A stretch of 64,000 bases of DNA from Epiperipatus broadwayi (taxonomy: Eukaryota > Onychophora > Udeonychophora > Euonychophora > Peripatidae): NCBI GenBank assembly GCA_028023455.1, contig JAQFVV010006256.1, positions 622,001-686,000 of the forward strand. The letters are read 5' to 3'. The position numbers and the translations under genes were made by a program. The notes beneath the pieces are model-generated. The model saw only the letters and a program-made list of their open reading frames with translations. It was not told the DNA's origin and did no database searches. Positions 47,968 to 60,003 of the stretch are shown piece after piece; the first letter of the stretch is position 1, and every line of letters starts with the position of its first letter.

Positions 47968-50900
47968 TGTACCAGTCAGAATTGTATGTTCATCTAACAA
48001 GAATTAGCATTTAAGCAAAAGTACCTAGAGTTCAATCATATACGAGATACACAGGTCAGGGATACTCATGAACTCCGCCCTATTGCCCACTTACCAAGTC
48101 TATCCCATTACAAACAATATTTCTGACGATAGCAGCCTACCTTTCAATTATCTCCGGCCCAGAGGGTCAGCAGAGACACAAGAGACCTAATGCTTAACTA
48201 AATGATAACGTAATATAATAACAGATGTGCACGCATGAACCAATAAAATCTCCAAAAGTTAGATTATTAAATAATGAGTTTATTTAGCATGATATTAATA
48301 ATAAGAATCGATTAATATGTGAATAGCTGGATATAGAGATTTACAATAAGTTAGAACCTTAACTATACAAAGAATACTCGATCTAGGTTTCACTTACGGT
48401 CCCTTAGGCATTCCATATTAACCTTAATAACATATCTTAAGGGTTGATGGATATGCATTACTAAACATACATGGTAAGAAATTAATTATTTGAACCGATG
48501 CGGCTTAATATGCTAATACAATTTAACGGGTTTCTATCATTCACGCTACGACATTTTTAAATCATTAAAACTATGACAGACTGCAATAGCCATACATGGG
48601 CTTTTAGAATGAATATTTATAAGATTTCAAGTTACATAGAATATACCAAAATTCAATAATTGTAAGTGGGCTTTTATTATAACTATTACATTTTAAATAA
48701 TAAATGATCTAGTGAGCTTGGATTACACCTGGATTTCATTTGAGTTACATTGACAATAGATTAATTATTTTGGGACATTATGAGATGATTCACCACTTAT
48801 GATTTACGAAAAGAATAAGGAAAAGCATAACTATTTCGACATTGTCACATGACTCGACCTTTATAGTTTTTATTAATAGTTAATTATTAACGTATTTAAT
48901 AGCGGTTAAATGAAGGGTGGACAGTGCTAATAAGCGATAATATATAATAAGGCAAATTAAATTTATATTATAACGAGAACTTGGGATAGCTTAGGAAAAT
49001 CATATCATCATAGCTTACAGGCATCTAAAATATATGAGGAAGTATGAACGATAGCATGCGGACCGGATGATAATGTTTGAGAGGACGAGAAGCTTCATCA
49101 ACTTGAGGACGAAGAATATAGGCTTATCTGCACTTGTGACAGATAGCATCTGAGGAAGTGGTGGGCAACTTACCATGGTTCCGATTTGTCGAATGTTAAC
49201 CCATAGCAGCGCTTACACAACCAGCACAATCTGTGGGAATTGGGGCCTCCACAATCTGCCGAGAAATGTGCTTTATGGATTCCAATAATGAGAGAAAGTA
49301 TGATAAAGCAACTTTTGATTTATGAACGCTATCATCAGGACACGTTGCGAGGGCTTTCAGGTTTGTCTTAACCCTGATTTATCTGGCCTAAATAGTAATT
49401 AAGCCTAGCGTAATAAAATAATTATGTGCAAGCAATCCCAAAAAGGGGGCATACAATTTACTTAAGAACTTATCTGACACATTACTAATAGAATATAAAA
49501 ATTAAGAATCCCTTCGTTAAATGCATATTAACACGCCCGAGAAATTAATTACTTAAATTATCGTTAGGTGGCGGGCTACTTATATAATGAATCATCACTT
49601 AAAATGAGGATCTGAATTTAATTTATTTAATACAGAACTTCTATAATATTGATCAATAGCGTGAAATAATAGTAAATAATTTAGTTTAAATAGCATTGTA
49701 TGGCATAATATTAATTAATAAAACATAGTTTAGGAGTACTTCTCAATCGGGCGAATTTTATAGTGTAGTAAGAAAACTTACGTGTACGGTTAAATATTCC
49801 CTAATGGCGGAATAGCAAAAATAAAATAAGATTGATTCGCCAGATTGAGTTATTAGCATATTAAAATTGGTATGATTTGCATAATATTAAATAAAAAAAT
49901 TGCCACATTTAAAATAAAAATACAATAAGAGTGAAAATCTAGCATTCGAGTTTAGAAAGTAAAATTTAATTTAAATATAAAAGCAAAAAGAAATCAAAAA
50001 GAGGTCATGTTTAAGCAATTACATTTTGAAATTATAAGGATTACAAAACTAGAGATATTTAAAAAGATATACATTAGGTGATTGGAATTAACATTATCGA
50101 AGGTTGAAGCTTACTTTTTATGATTAAGAGGATTATTAAGATGAAAGCATTAGAGTTCATTTTGCAGCAGGGAATTACCTTTCTTTCAGATGACTTCACG
50201 GCCATATGCACACGTGTTGGTTCCATGTTTTACGAAATATAGCTAATTTAGCAGTATTTTGACAAAATTGGAGTTTCAGTCTGTTCCTTATGTAATATAC
50301 AGTCCATTTTGGCAGTAGTTTGGAAACGATGGCTTACGAGTACTTTGGATTGGTTAGATCTTGGAAAGATCGGGGAAGCAAATCTAAATTCTACTCACTC
50401 ACCATTTTACGTTTCTGAGTGACGTAACTTCCCCCAGCAACAGTGTTAGAAAATAACATGTAGGGCTCTTTTAGTTAGGAAATGCGGTGGTATTTATACT
50501 CATTTGTGACTGCCTTTGGGTAATCCCCGGATGTATGTTAACGGTTACAATGATACAGCAAATTTTGAAGGATGAGGGAGATCAAGTTCGAGAGAGCTGG
50601 TCTTAATCTATTTTAGGCTGAAAATAGATCTGCGGAATAAATGTTAAGTAACGTGAAATTTAAATAATCCTGTATTAGAATAAAAACAGATTCTTTCTGA
50701 ATTTAAAATACGGTAAGTCTTTTAATACATTTGCATTACACTCTCGAACTTTCTCCCTATTAAAATAGATATGAATAAAAGTATACATAATACAATGCTC
50801 TTAATTATTAAGTTTTATCTGTTACACACACATACGCATGATTGTCTACGGTAATAGAAATATATAATTTATATGTATATTAATTTTAGACGAGTATAAA

Positions 50901-51050
50901 GTTTACAAAGACATAAACAATCACGTGCATCGGTATACCTTCACTCCCTAGTGGTTTATGATTAAATGATTGGGTTTGAACCCATGTTTGGAGGTTTCAA
51001 ACATCACCAGAAAGTGAAGCCAAATGTGTGCAACAGATTTGAGTGCTTCA
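47968..51050 (-). repeat. Element A 5' LTR (3083 bp)
   Basis: Partner of 39175-42276; same TGAAGC...TACA ends. It carries a segment around 49944-49972 absent from the 3' LTR and lacks the one near 41208-41240. As the 5' LTR it should hold the promoter, but I cannot place a TATA box or start with confidence in such AT-rich sequence. Confidence 0.93.
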
Positions 51051-51054
51051 ATAT
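51051..51054. repeat. Element A target-site duplication, right
   Basis: ATAT, matching 39171-39174. A 4-bp duplication is usual for gypsy integrases (4-6 bp). Confidence 0.6.
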
Positions 51055-53280
51055 ACACGATGGATGTTTGCTTTGTTAAATATCAAGTTAGATAAATGTT
51101 GCAATAAACTAATTTTCATTACTGGATAAAAAGTAAAAACCCATTTAAAAAAAGCATACAAATATATCTACTAACAATAAACGAATTAAGACAGAGACTG
51201 AGTAAAGATGGTGATGACCCAATGTCAAGCTAGTCGCTAAGCAACCAAGTGTAGCAAATGAAATTAGAATTCTATTATGTAATTTTATTATTTATTTTTT
51301 TATTTATTACAACTAAGATAACTTGCGCAACAATAAGCAATTATGGCGCTGTCGAAGGAAATGGAAAAGCGAGTATAGCAAACACTGGAAGCTAAGCTTG
51401 GTATAAAAACAAATCCAGTTCATTTGTCATTTTTTATTATTTTTTAAAATAATGCATCAGCCATAGAAAGCAAACAACCTGAGATCGAATGTTCGAATGC
51501 AAAGGAAAATGGATGACTAGTTTGAATACGCTGAATTATCCATATAAATTTCTTAGCACAAAACCATAAGAAATTAAAAACATCGTTTGAATTAGAAGTT
51601 GATAAGTTTATGCAGTTTAATAAAATTAGTGAACTGTTTTTAACTTGATATTGAAAAAACTGCACTATTATTCGAACATAAACAAAGAAGGAATAGAACA
51701 TTGCCAGCACATGAACAAAATGATGAAGTAATTTTTTTTTCTTGTAAGCCATTAAATGCCAAATCACAAATAAAATAAAAATTAAGTCTGCTGTGCAATG
51801 TATTCTGGATAAATCAACAGTGTCATAGGACTAAACATCACTATCCCAACACTGAAAGCGCAATGAATTAACCTACTTACCCTTGTAATGCCTAAAGAAG
51901 TCCCAATTGTCCTATACTAAATGTCTACATGGATCAAGAAGAGCAACTGCAAAGAATGGATATAATACTATTTCAAATGCATTGCATAGGAATTCTATAG
52001 AGCAGATGTGAACTAAGGAGAGAGAGATCTAAAAAAGAGACAGACTTCATCCATGAAGAACATTATTGCCAATCTCATGAACATTAAACAAAATAATTTC
52101 ATAAAAACTCTGATTTTTTTATGTACTCTTGTTATTTATAGATTGGTAAAATTTTTCATTTTCTTTCCACACTTGGAAACTTAAGTGTCTATAATTTGGA
52201 AGAGTTCATTATAAGTCAAAGCAGTAAAATGAGGGGGGGGGAGCATTAAGTTAGCTAAAAAAAATTTTTGTTAAATAAAATTTACATCAGCTTTCCCTCC
52301 ATAGTGACTTGATATTGATCACCACAATATGGAATAAGGTAAGATAAGATTATTCCATATTAATTACATACACTTATTGCAGGACAAGAGTTCATGTTAT
52401 TTGTTTGTAGTTAACTAATAATCGTTTATGTTTATTTTTTTGGTATAAATGATTAATCTTGTGTGGATGTTCTTTTCTATTAACCTTAAGAGAACCATAC
52501 ATAGATAAGGGGATCTCCAAAGAAGATAAAACATCGCCAATTTGAATTGGACAATGAGGCTACTACAGATATACCTGCATAATATTGTAAATTAGCTAGT
52601 TAGTTTCACAGTTGATTTAAATTTTTTTTAAAATTTTATTTGCTTTGTAAATAATTATCATGTCTTGTATTTCTACCAGGTAAGTGTTTGGAACCATGAA
52701 TATTTTCAATTGTTGATTTGGTAGAAATTCACCCTTCAAACCCACAATTATACTACTTTATCTTGTTAAAGAGTTTTAAATTTTTCTTTTTATTTTGTTT
52801 TGACATTTAATAAACATTGTCAAATTTATTTACATTAAACTGGTCTAGTTTATCAAAACTATTTATGCCTTAATTTATCAATCGATAACTGAGGATATAT
52901 ATACATACACATCTTACTCTTATATAATAGTGTAGAAATATGCTTGGATGAAGGATTAAATCAAATGTAACTTATACAGAGGTGCAGCAGATACTATCCC
53001 ATATAAGTTCATTCCAGAAAAAATTCAAAGGAAGATTTCACCCTGAGTTCAAATACTGAGGTGTAATGGAGCCCAAAGAAAGGGTGAGGTATTGATGAAC
53101 TATTCCAAATTGTATCTAAATTTAATGTGTAAATACAGAGCTAACCCATTGGAGGTAGATACCATCATAGGTTATGTACTTCATTGCATCATTGACAATA
53201 TCCTACCAGAAGACCCTAGGTCTGATCACAGTGAGTTGCATCCCCCCTCTCTTGTGGTAAACCCCGGCCTGTAACAGTAT
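51055..53280. other. Intron between element A and the next SINE-like repeat
   Basis: No supported gene. A G8 run near 52234. The frame 53092-53274 shows no domain; GAGTTCAAATAC near 53045 vaguely resembles a B box. Confidence 0.4.
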
Positions 53281-53284
53281 ATAT

Positions 53285-53690
53285 ATTATTACATACTTAG
53301 CCTGTATTCTGCCCATCACTCTTCTTTGTATTTATATGGGCTTAAGGTCCTACATATGAGAGATTAGAATGAATTATGGTTAATATGGATATGACAACAA
53401 AATTGACAAACAAGGGCTTTGAACATGCCATCATCAGATTTTCAATGATATGAATTACTGAAGAATTGGAGATTGGAGAAGATAAACCGAGCATTGATTA
53501 TATATATGAGTGTGGGAGATGATGATCAGTGCTAGTTCAGCACAAAATATGTACATTGGCAATCATTTATCTTTTTTGCATGTATGTGGTCCCATGTATC
53601 ACTTGTCTAAGATGGAGTGGATGATTTGAATGTCTGGGTTCAAATCTCCTCTAATTCTATCTAGCTTAAGTATATATACTACACTTATAA
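53285..53690 (+). repeat. R2-S composite SINE-like repeat
   Basis: Closely matches 38618-39055 in order and orientation: CTTAGCCTGTATTCTGCCCA, CAAGGGCTTTGAACATGCCA, then TCTGGGTTCAAATCTCC with a B-box-like core (GGTTCAAATC), ending CTATCTAGCTTAAGTATATA. The second independent copy defines the unit at about 400 bp. Confidence 0.65.
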
Positions 53691-53945
53691 CATTTAAAAT
53701 AAAACAAACTTTCATAAAAACAGATATTCTTCACTTATCCATTACAATAATCTTAAATGATCAACAAAAAGAAATAGAAAAGAAAAATCAATATTAGATA
53801 CTGAAGTATATCCATCCATACTAAGTATAGCAGATAAACTAAAAAAAAAAACAGCAATAAAAATAAAACAAGAACAGCTTTCCAAAACCATAGCACACTA
53901 TGAGGGATCCTTAAAATATTGAAAAAGAAGAAATGTATCTAGGAA

Positions 53946-54225
53946 ATACCATGTAAATATGGAAGGACATATGTCAGTGAAACTGGATACCCTATGAAAA
54001 ATTATTAGAGGAACACAAAGTCATGATAAAGAGGAAAAAAAAGATATGTCTAAAGTAGTAGATCATGCATGCATTAGTGAATATATGTTAAATTGGAAAA
54101 CACCTGAATATTGAGCAGAGAGGAAAAAAGTAAAAAAAAAAAAAAAATTTAAAGAAACTATTCACATGATGGCAAATAATCCTGTAAAACAACAACATGT
54201 GATAATCCATAATGTTTGAAAATCA
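53946..54225 (+). pseudogene. Second-type GIY-YIG relic, Penelope-like
   Basis: Frames shift twice, but successive pieces read IPCKYGRTYVSETGYPMKN, then LEEHKVMIKRK, then DMSKVVDHACISEYMLNWKT, then KFKETIHMMANNPV. This is the IPC-x-G-x-Y-x-x-ET...EH...DHA pattern of GIY-YIG domains attached to Penelope-type RTs, with the conserved Glu in KETIH. It differs enough from the relics at 12.4 and 35.2 kb to be another family. Sequence from about 53730 may be part of the same element. Confidence 0.65.
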
Positions 54226-54229
54226 TTCA

Positions 54230-56690
54230 TTAATCTTGTCCTCAAAAAGGAAAATGTAGAAATTAATACTTTCATAGATATATAAATACATTTCTATTAA
54301 TTTTTTGCCTTTCATAAAATAACCTAATTAGTAATAGCATTACTTTAAATTTAACGTTCATAAGCCCTGAAGATCACTAATTTGATTTTCCATGCTAGTA
54401 TTTTCATTGGTCAGGCTATTTATATCTAGGAAAATATTCCCTCTTAATACAGTCTGTTCTATTACTCAAACGTGTTATTACCAACAGTTTTAATGCATTT
54501 AAAAAAGTATTAATAAAGTTTGAATTTTTCTATAAACATTTAACAATTAAACTAGATAGAAATAGTCCAACAGACAAATAAAATACTATCAATACAAATT
54601 TTCTGACAAACAACACATGACTAACTCAGCAACTCATATTAGATTCATTCTAAACATAAACAACATTTATGAGTGTTAACAATTTTAATATTTCACATGA
54701 ATACAAAACAAATGAAGTTCAAAGTGAACAGAGATGCTGTTATGAATAAGTCCTAAATTATTATTAGGATTAGATTGAAAAAATATAATATCAGAACTTT
54801 CTTTTATGAAAGTTATTTATAAATGCTGTAGCTAATTATTTATCAATATTTGAAAATATGACATTTGAATTGAATTGATATACTATGTTAACACAACCAT
54901 AACCTCCACAAAAATCTATTTTCATTGTTATTATATTTGTGAAGTTATTTATTTATTCAGTGGAAGGTATACATTTCTTGCACTTCCAAATGAATAGGTT
55001 ACATTCACATATTCAATATGACAACAAGGCAAAGAACAATTTTCTCATAGCCTTTTTAAAAAGGTAATAATAATATGATTTTTATCATTCTGAATGTTAA
55101 TACAATTATAAATTACCCATAAGATCTGGAATTTGCATACTAAGCCTTTCAACTTGCAGAGTTTTAAGTATTTTAAAGAAATTAATCTAATGAAAGTTTC
55201 CTAAAAATATATTGTTAAAATTTTATTGGTTTCTAACAATTTGATATGGTATTGTACTTCATGGTGAAAAGAAGCTTAAATCCTACTTTGCGATAATCTT
55301 TGAAAATATGTAGTTTAGTTGATATATAATGATTGTACAATAGAATTAATTATTGATTTGGAACTTATTATTCTTTTGACTTGTATTTTTACAAATTACC
55401 AGGATTTGTTGGAATATCTGTAAAAATGAAATAGAAAGGTTTACTAATGTATAGGCTAGATTAATATCTCAAAAAATAATACTGGTAAACTTGTTAGTTA
55501 AATATTAAAAAAACTCATTTATTTCTAAATTGATAATAATTTTAGTAGTAATGATCATATATCACTATTTCAGAACACTATACGTTAGCATGAGAATAAA
55601 AAATATTCAATTGATGCACTAATTCATTCTTATAAATTGAAAATAAAGTGATAAATAACAAAAACTTGCACAATGTCTTTGGTGATCTTAAATAAAAGAT
55701 ATTCTTAAAAATTTCTTCACAGACATTGATCAATTTTTAACATTATCGATCAATCCTCATGCCAAATTGAGATGATCATATAAAAAATTTAAATCTATTT
55801 ATAGAGCAAAATCAAAATTAACATTATTAAAAGCCAACTCAAATTCTATTTGAACAGTAATAAGGTCAGACAAAAGATTTTCTTTAGCAAATTCAACAGG
55901 CTTGTGACATGTCAGAATTGCATGAGATATAATCTGATATGGAATAAAAAAAATACAATGTTTTTTCCAAAAAAGAGGCTAATATAAATGTAAATTGCCA
56001 TCCATTTTTACAGAGAATTGATTTAAAAGTCAAAGATATATGAAAGTGAAAATATATTTGATATGAACACCAAAATGAATCAATATTTATATGTTTATTC
56101 AAAGTAATATATAATCTATAAAGAAGAATAATGATTATGCATTAATGTTGAAGAATCAAAGATAGACAACCAATAAGGTTTTTGAAAAAAAAAAACCAAG
56201 TATAATTCAGATAAATATATATATTAATTGTATTTAGTCTTCTAAGTTTTCAAAAACAAATTTTTGAATGATAAAGTCCATATCTTCAATCTATCCTGGA
56301 AGAGTAAAGAATAACCACACAAACTGAGCAATTAAAAAAACAAATGACAATAAAAAATATTGGGCATATAAAGAATATTTATTAATTATTATATATTTAA
56401 AAAATGTTAGTCAGCTGAAGTCTTTTGCAGCAAAAATGTAAAAAAGAATGAATTAGTAATACAATCTCAAAAATATTAGATAATCTCTTCTTCCTGTTTG
56501 CTTTCATTAAAAAAACCAACAACAAACTTTTAGCTAAGAAGAAGAATTAGATATAATGGTATTTGGAAGAATTAATATTACCAGCTGCAGAGGTGAACAA
56601 TTGACATAGGGAAATCTGAAAAATATGTTTATTAGTGGCTAGTAATTACTTTCACCAGGTCAAAAGTTGCAGTATCATATAAGAAATGCT
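54230..56690. other. Intron, no feature recognised
   Basis: AT-rich; nothing supported. Confidence 0.45.
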
Positions 56691-56692
56691 AT

Positions 56693-56696
56693 ATAT
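56693..56696. repeat. Element B target-site duplication, left
   Basis: ATAT next to the 5' LTR, repeated at 62681-62684 after the 3' LTR. Lies in AT-repeat sequence. Confidence 0.6.
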
Positions 56697-59379
56697 TGAA
56701 GCTGTACATATATATAGCCATATATATGTGTGCGTCACCATCCACTGTTTATTTAACCACAGACCATAAAGCCAACCACAGTAAATGGACATTAAAATAA
56801 ATGATTAATGATATACATGTGTATATAATATTAAAATAAACTGTAAATTATAAAGGAAATTTAAATGTATATAATTGAGATATTATAGAAAAAGTTTATA
56901 AAAATAAAATAAATTATTTCATCAGCAAATGTAGATAAGTATTGCATCAGCAAATAAAGAAATCAACTGATGCACAAAATAGATTAAGTAAAAAATTTAA
57001 CTTAAGATCCATTAAGAAAAATTAGATAATATAAAATCGTTTGTTTAACAATAGAGTAAAATCATGAAGCTTTTAAGAGCTGGTAAACAATGGAAGCATT
57101 GGTAGACTGCAATTAATTAATTAATGGAAAAAAAAAAAGAGTTAAAAGATATAAATATTAAAATTCTTCTTTGTTCTGACAATCATCATCTTCTTGTGCT
57201 AAAGTCTGGACCGATTCATAAATGTTTATATAAGTCATGCTTGAGTAGAGAAGTTTTGCTCTGCCCTCCTACCCGTCCTCGGAGGAAATCCTAGAGATGA
57301 AACCTGGCAGAAGATCAAAGAATCATGCCTGATAACTGCCTACATTTGCTAACAGAAAGAAAGACCTATCTGAATGGAAACATGAGCACAGACATCTGAT
57401 GTAGACTATAATAGCCATCAAGAAATAATAACTGCATCATGAGGCCTTTAAAATGGACTCTTAATTCACCATATGTATAAAGCTTAATCTATATATATAT
57501 GTGCATCCGAGATACTAGTAACTTTTATCTTTGTCATTTTTTTTATTATTGTTCCGCTTAACATATATTCGTACCTTACATATATTTAAAAAAGGTTGTT
57601 ATGTATTCTAACGATTAACTAATTCTGTTTCTTTTTTCTTGTTATAAATATATAGTGATGTATCGTTAGCATACATATTAAATCAACAAGATCTCTTTTT
57701 TTTAATTTATTGTTTCAGTAATTTATATATATATATAAGGGAGGAGCTGGGAGGAATTTTAAATAAGTTAAAACTTTTATTTTATTTTCCAACTAGCTAT
57801 AATAAAGGCAGAAGTTGTTTCTCATTAATTTGTAAAAGTTACTTTGATTTTTGGAAAGAGTTCCCTCCACCTTCTCCCATTGTTTTTTAATTAAATATTT
57901 TTAAAGGAGAGAGAAAAGAATACATTACCATTCAGTTTAAGTAAACTTTATATATAATTTTATAATTAGACTAAGAAAGACGATTTTTATCATATATATG
58001 CGTCTATTTAATTTGCTGATTTTATATTTTTTTAAAAAAGTACCTGCAATTATTATTATACACATATATACTTAATCAAACTAAATGCTTATTAAATAAA
58101 TATGTATTGGGAGATGCAATATATATAAGCATCTATTATTTAGTATTTGTAATAGAGAGGTACATTGTGATTTTTTTCATATAATTATCTATTCAATATT
58201 CCTCAAATCTATGTGCATAAATTAGTTAAATAACGATAATTATTGATTAATCAAGCTAAGAATAAATGCTGGCATAATGAGTGCATATAAGTTTATTTTA
58301 AGATTTTGAGGTGAGGGGGGTTATTATTATATAACAGATTTTCTAGCATAGTAATATACAGGATCATATATATATATTAATATTAATAAGGTTTTAATAT
58401 TCATGGTCATTTGAACACATTCCCTGTATTGTATTACTTAGTGATTATATTGTGTCTCTGCATTTTTTTATTGCGTTTTTCTAATTACTTCATTCATCCA
58501 GCTTGTAAATACTGGACATATCAGTTGCATGAAATAGTGAATCCTGTTAAAGGGGCAGTGAGAAGAAAATGGACAATAAGCTATCACAAAACACTTCATT
58601 CCTGAGCCCAGGTCATGCTTAAGCAAACAGGTTCCTTTCTCTAATAATCAATTAGAGATGAAGTAGCTATCCATTGATCAAAGTGGCATCATGATGAAGG
58701 TTTTACTATATTTTAGAGACACGCATTTAGATATATACAGTCACTGAGTACTACACTGAATCTTATCTTTTTGTTTTATAACTATCCCTGTTGATATATG
58801 ATCTGTGTGTTCCCTATGCAAATCAATTGTTAAAGATTCATTGTGATTATATTTATATTTTAGTATAAATGAGGCTATATTCAATTCAGTCTCCGGTTCG
58901 CTAAGTGAATTTAAATATGTTAACTTTGCCATGTTCTCACACCATAGATCAATTTCTGCACTTCTTCTCTATATAGTCAAATTTATCCCCATGTTTAATA
59001 ATGCATATCAAATGTTTTTTTTATTTCAAAAATCTAAGTACAATTGAATCTTATATCCATATGTGGGTACTTTCTTGTTACTTGAAAATAATTCCATTAA
59101 ATGAAACATAAATAACCTTATGCTAACAATAAACTACAATTTATAATAGTAACCAAGTTGTAGATATTCATTATAGTATATGTGTAAACCTGATCATCAC
59201 ATGCTAGGATTCCTAAGACCTTTTATCTCGACCTGACCAATGGGTTGCATTAGAAAATTAGCATTTGTGAGGTTAAGGAAGTGAGTCACTTAGTTAGGAT
59301 CTAAAAAGGTAGGTGAGGTTCGAACCCCCTATACCTATGTCTCTGGTCAGGTTAAAGCAACTATACTTTCTGTCCATTA
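56697..59379 (+). repeat. Element B 5' LTR (about 2.68 kb)
   Basis: Aligns throughout with 60004-62680. Starts TGAAGCTGTACATATAT. The 3' end reads TCTGTCCATTA then G, having lost the final CA seen in the other LTR, so the boundary is uncertain by two bases. A GGTTCGAACCCC motif near the end (59317) looks like a pol III B box but lies inside the LTR in both copies. Confidence 0.88.
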
Positions 59380-59397
59380 GTTTTTTTTTGTATAATC

Positions 59398-59417
59398 TGG
59401 TGCCCACCATTTGGTCT
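59398..59417 (+). other. Element B primer-binding site candidate
   Basis: TGGTGCCCACCATTTGGTCT, 18 nt after the LTR end and separated from it by a T-rich spacer, as in element A (GT...T8-9...). Shares TGG-x-GCCCA with A's candidate. Confidence 0.5.
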
Positions 59418-59443
59418 GTGCCAGAATGTGTCAAGAACATATC

Positions 59444-59706
59444 GCAAGAAGAGAAATAGGAAAGGGTCTAAAAATCCTTATATATTCAAAACCGGGGAGC
59501 AGGTTTGGGTCAGAACATCATGAGTCAGTAAACTTTTGGAAAATCAGTATAAGAAGTTTTTTTCACTATATGAAGGATCCTTTATTAAAAGAAAAAAATG
59601 TGGGGAGAATGCATTCCTGCTGGAGAACAAAAAAGGAATACGTGACATGTTTAAGGCGAGGTGTTTGAAGTTGTATCGTGGCATAGTACCCAATAAAAAA
59701 AAATGA
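59444..59706 (+). pseudogene. Element B pol remnant (integrase C-terminus)
   Basis: One frame with a single internal TGA reads NRKGSKNPYIFKTGEQVWVR, then NQYKKFFSLYEGSFIKRK and GENAFLLENKKG, to a stop at 59706. It lines up with the integrase end of element A (KRGLKQC, GDQVWLRSS, IFPLYSG, HENAFLLE). It shows that B derives from a gypsy element and that everything from gag to the integrase core was deleted. The longer Met-initiated frame at 59411-59668 is an overlapping out-of-frame read. Confidence 0.82.
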
Positions 59707-59994
59707 AGGGTTGGCTCAAATGGTTAATGATCAACCTCAGAGAAGAAGATCTACCTGAAAAAGAATCATATAAAAAAAGGATGGGATAAATAGGATAGTC
59801 TAATTTAGGTACTGCAGAATTTACCCACCAAAAATAGAAAAATCCAAATAGGATAGGGATATTCCTTGTATATAGCATACTAACTACTAATATTAAACAA
59901 ATATATATATATTGCTCCTCAATAGATCGCTCTGGTCACGTCCAAGCAAAGTAAATACAGTCATTTTTTTTTACTTATTTTTTTTTAAGTAACT
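59707..59994 (+). other. Element B remaining internal sequence
   Basis: Equivalent of the 3' untranslated region of A. Stops in all frames; no gene. Confidence 0.55.
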
Positions 59995-60003
59995 GTGGGA
60001 ACA
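59995..60003 (+). other. Element B polypurine tract
   Basis: GTGGGAACA directly before the TGAAGC of the 3' LTR; matches the position and style of A's AGGGGGAATA. Two pyrimidines make it imperfect. Confidence 0.5.

Larger units (their letters stand above)
39175..51050 (-). mobile_element. Element A: full-length Ty3/gypsy LTR retrotransposon with 3.1-kb LTRs
   Basis: 11.9 kb in total, minus orientation, inside the 27-kb intron and in the same direction as the host gene. It has LTRs at both ends (TGAAGC...TACA), ATAT on either side, a primer-binding site candidate, a leader of about 1.5 kb, gag, protease, RT, RNase H and integrase homology in that order, and a G-rich tract before the 3' LTR. 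Protease-RT-RNase H-integrase order and the GPY/F-type integrase end identify Ty3/gypsy. No envelope-like frame. Several frameshifts, one stop and two active-site substitutions mean this copy is not autonomous. The LTRs are about 97 percent alike by eye, so the insertion is fairly recent. Confidence 0.93.

Noticed and set aside
58411-58605. 64-codon open frame present in both LTRs of element B
   Set aside because: The two versions differ at about 16 of 64 residues although the DNA differs by only about a tenth, so changes are mostly replacing. No sign of selection for protein.
59215-59335. Possible tRNA-derived SINE with GGTTCGAACCCC
   Set aside because: The same sequence recurs at 62510-62630 at the equivalent place in the other LTR, so it is part of element B's LTR end.
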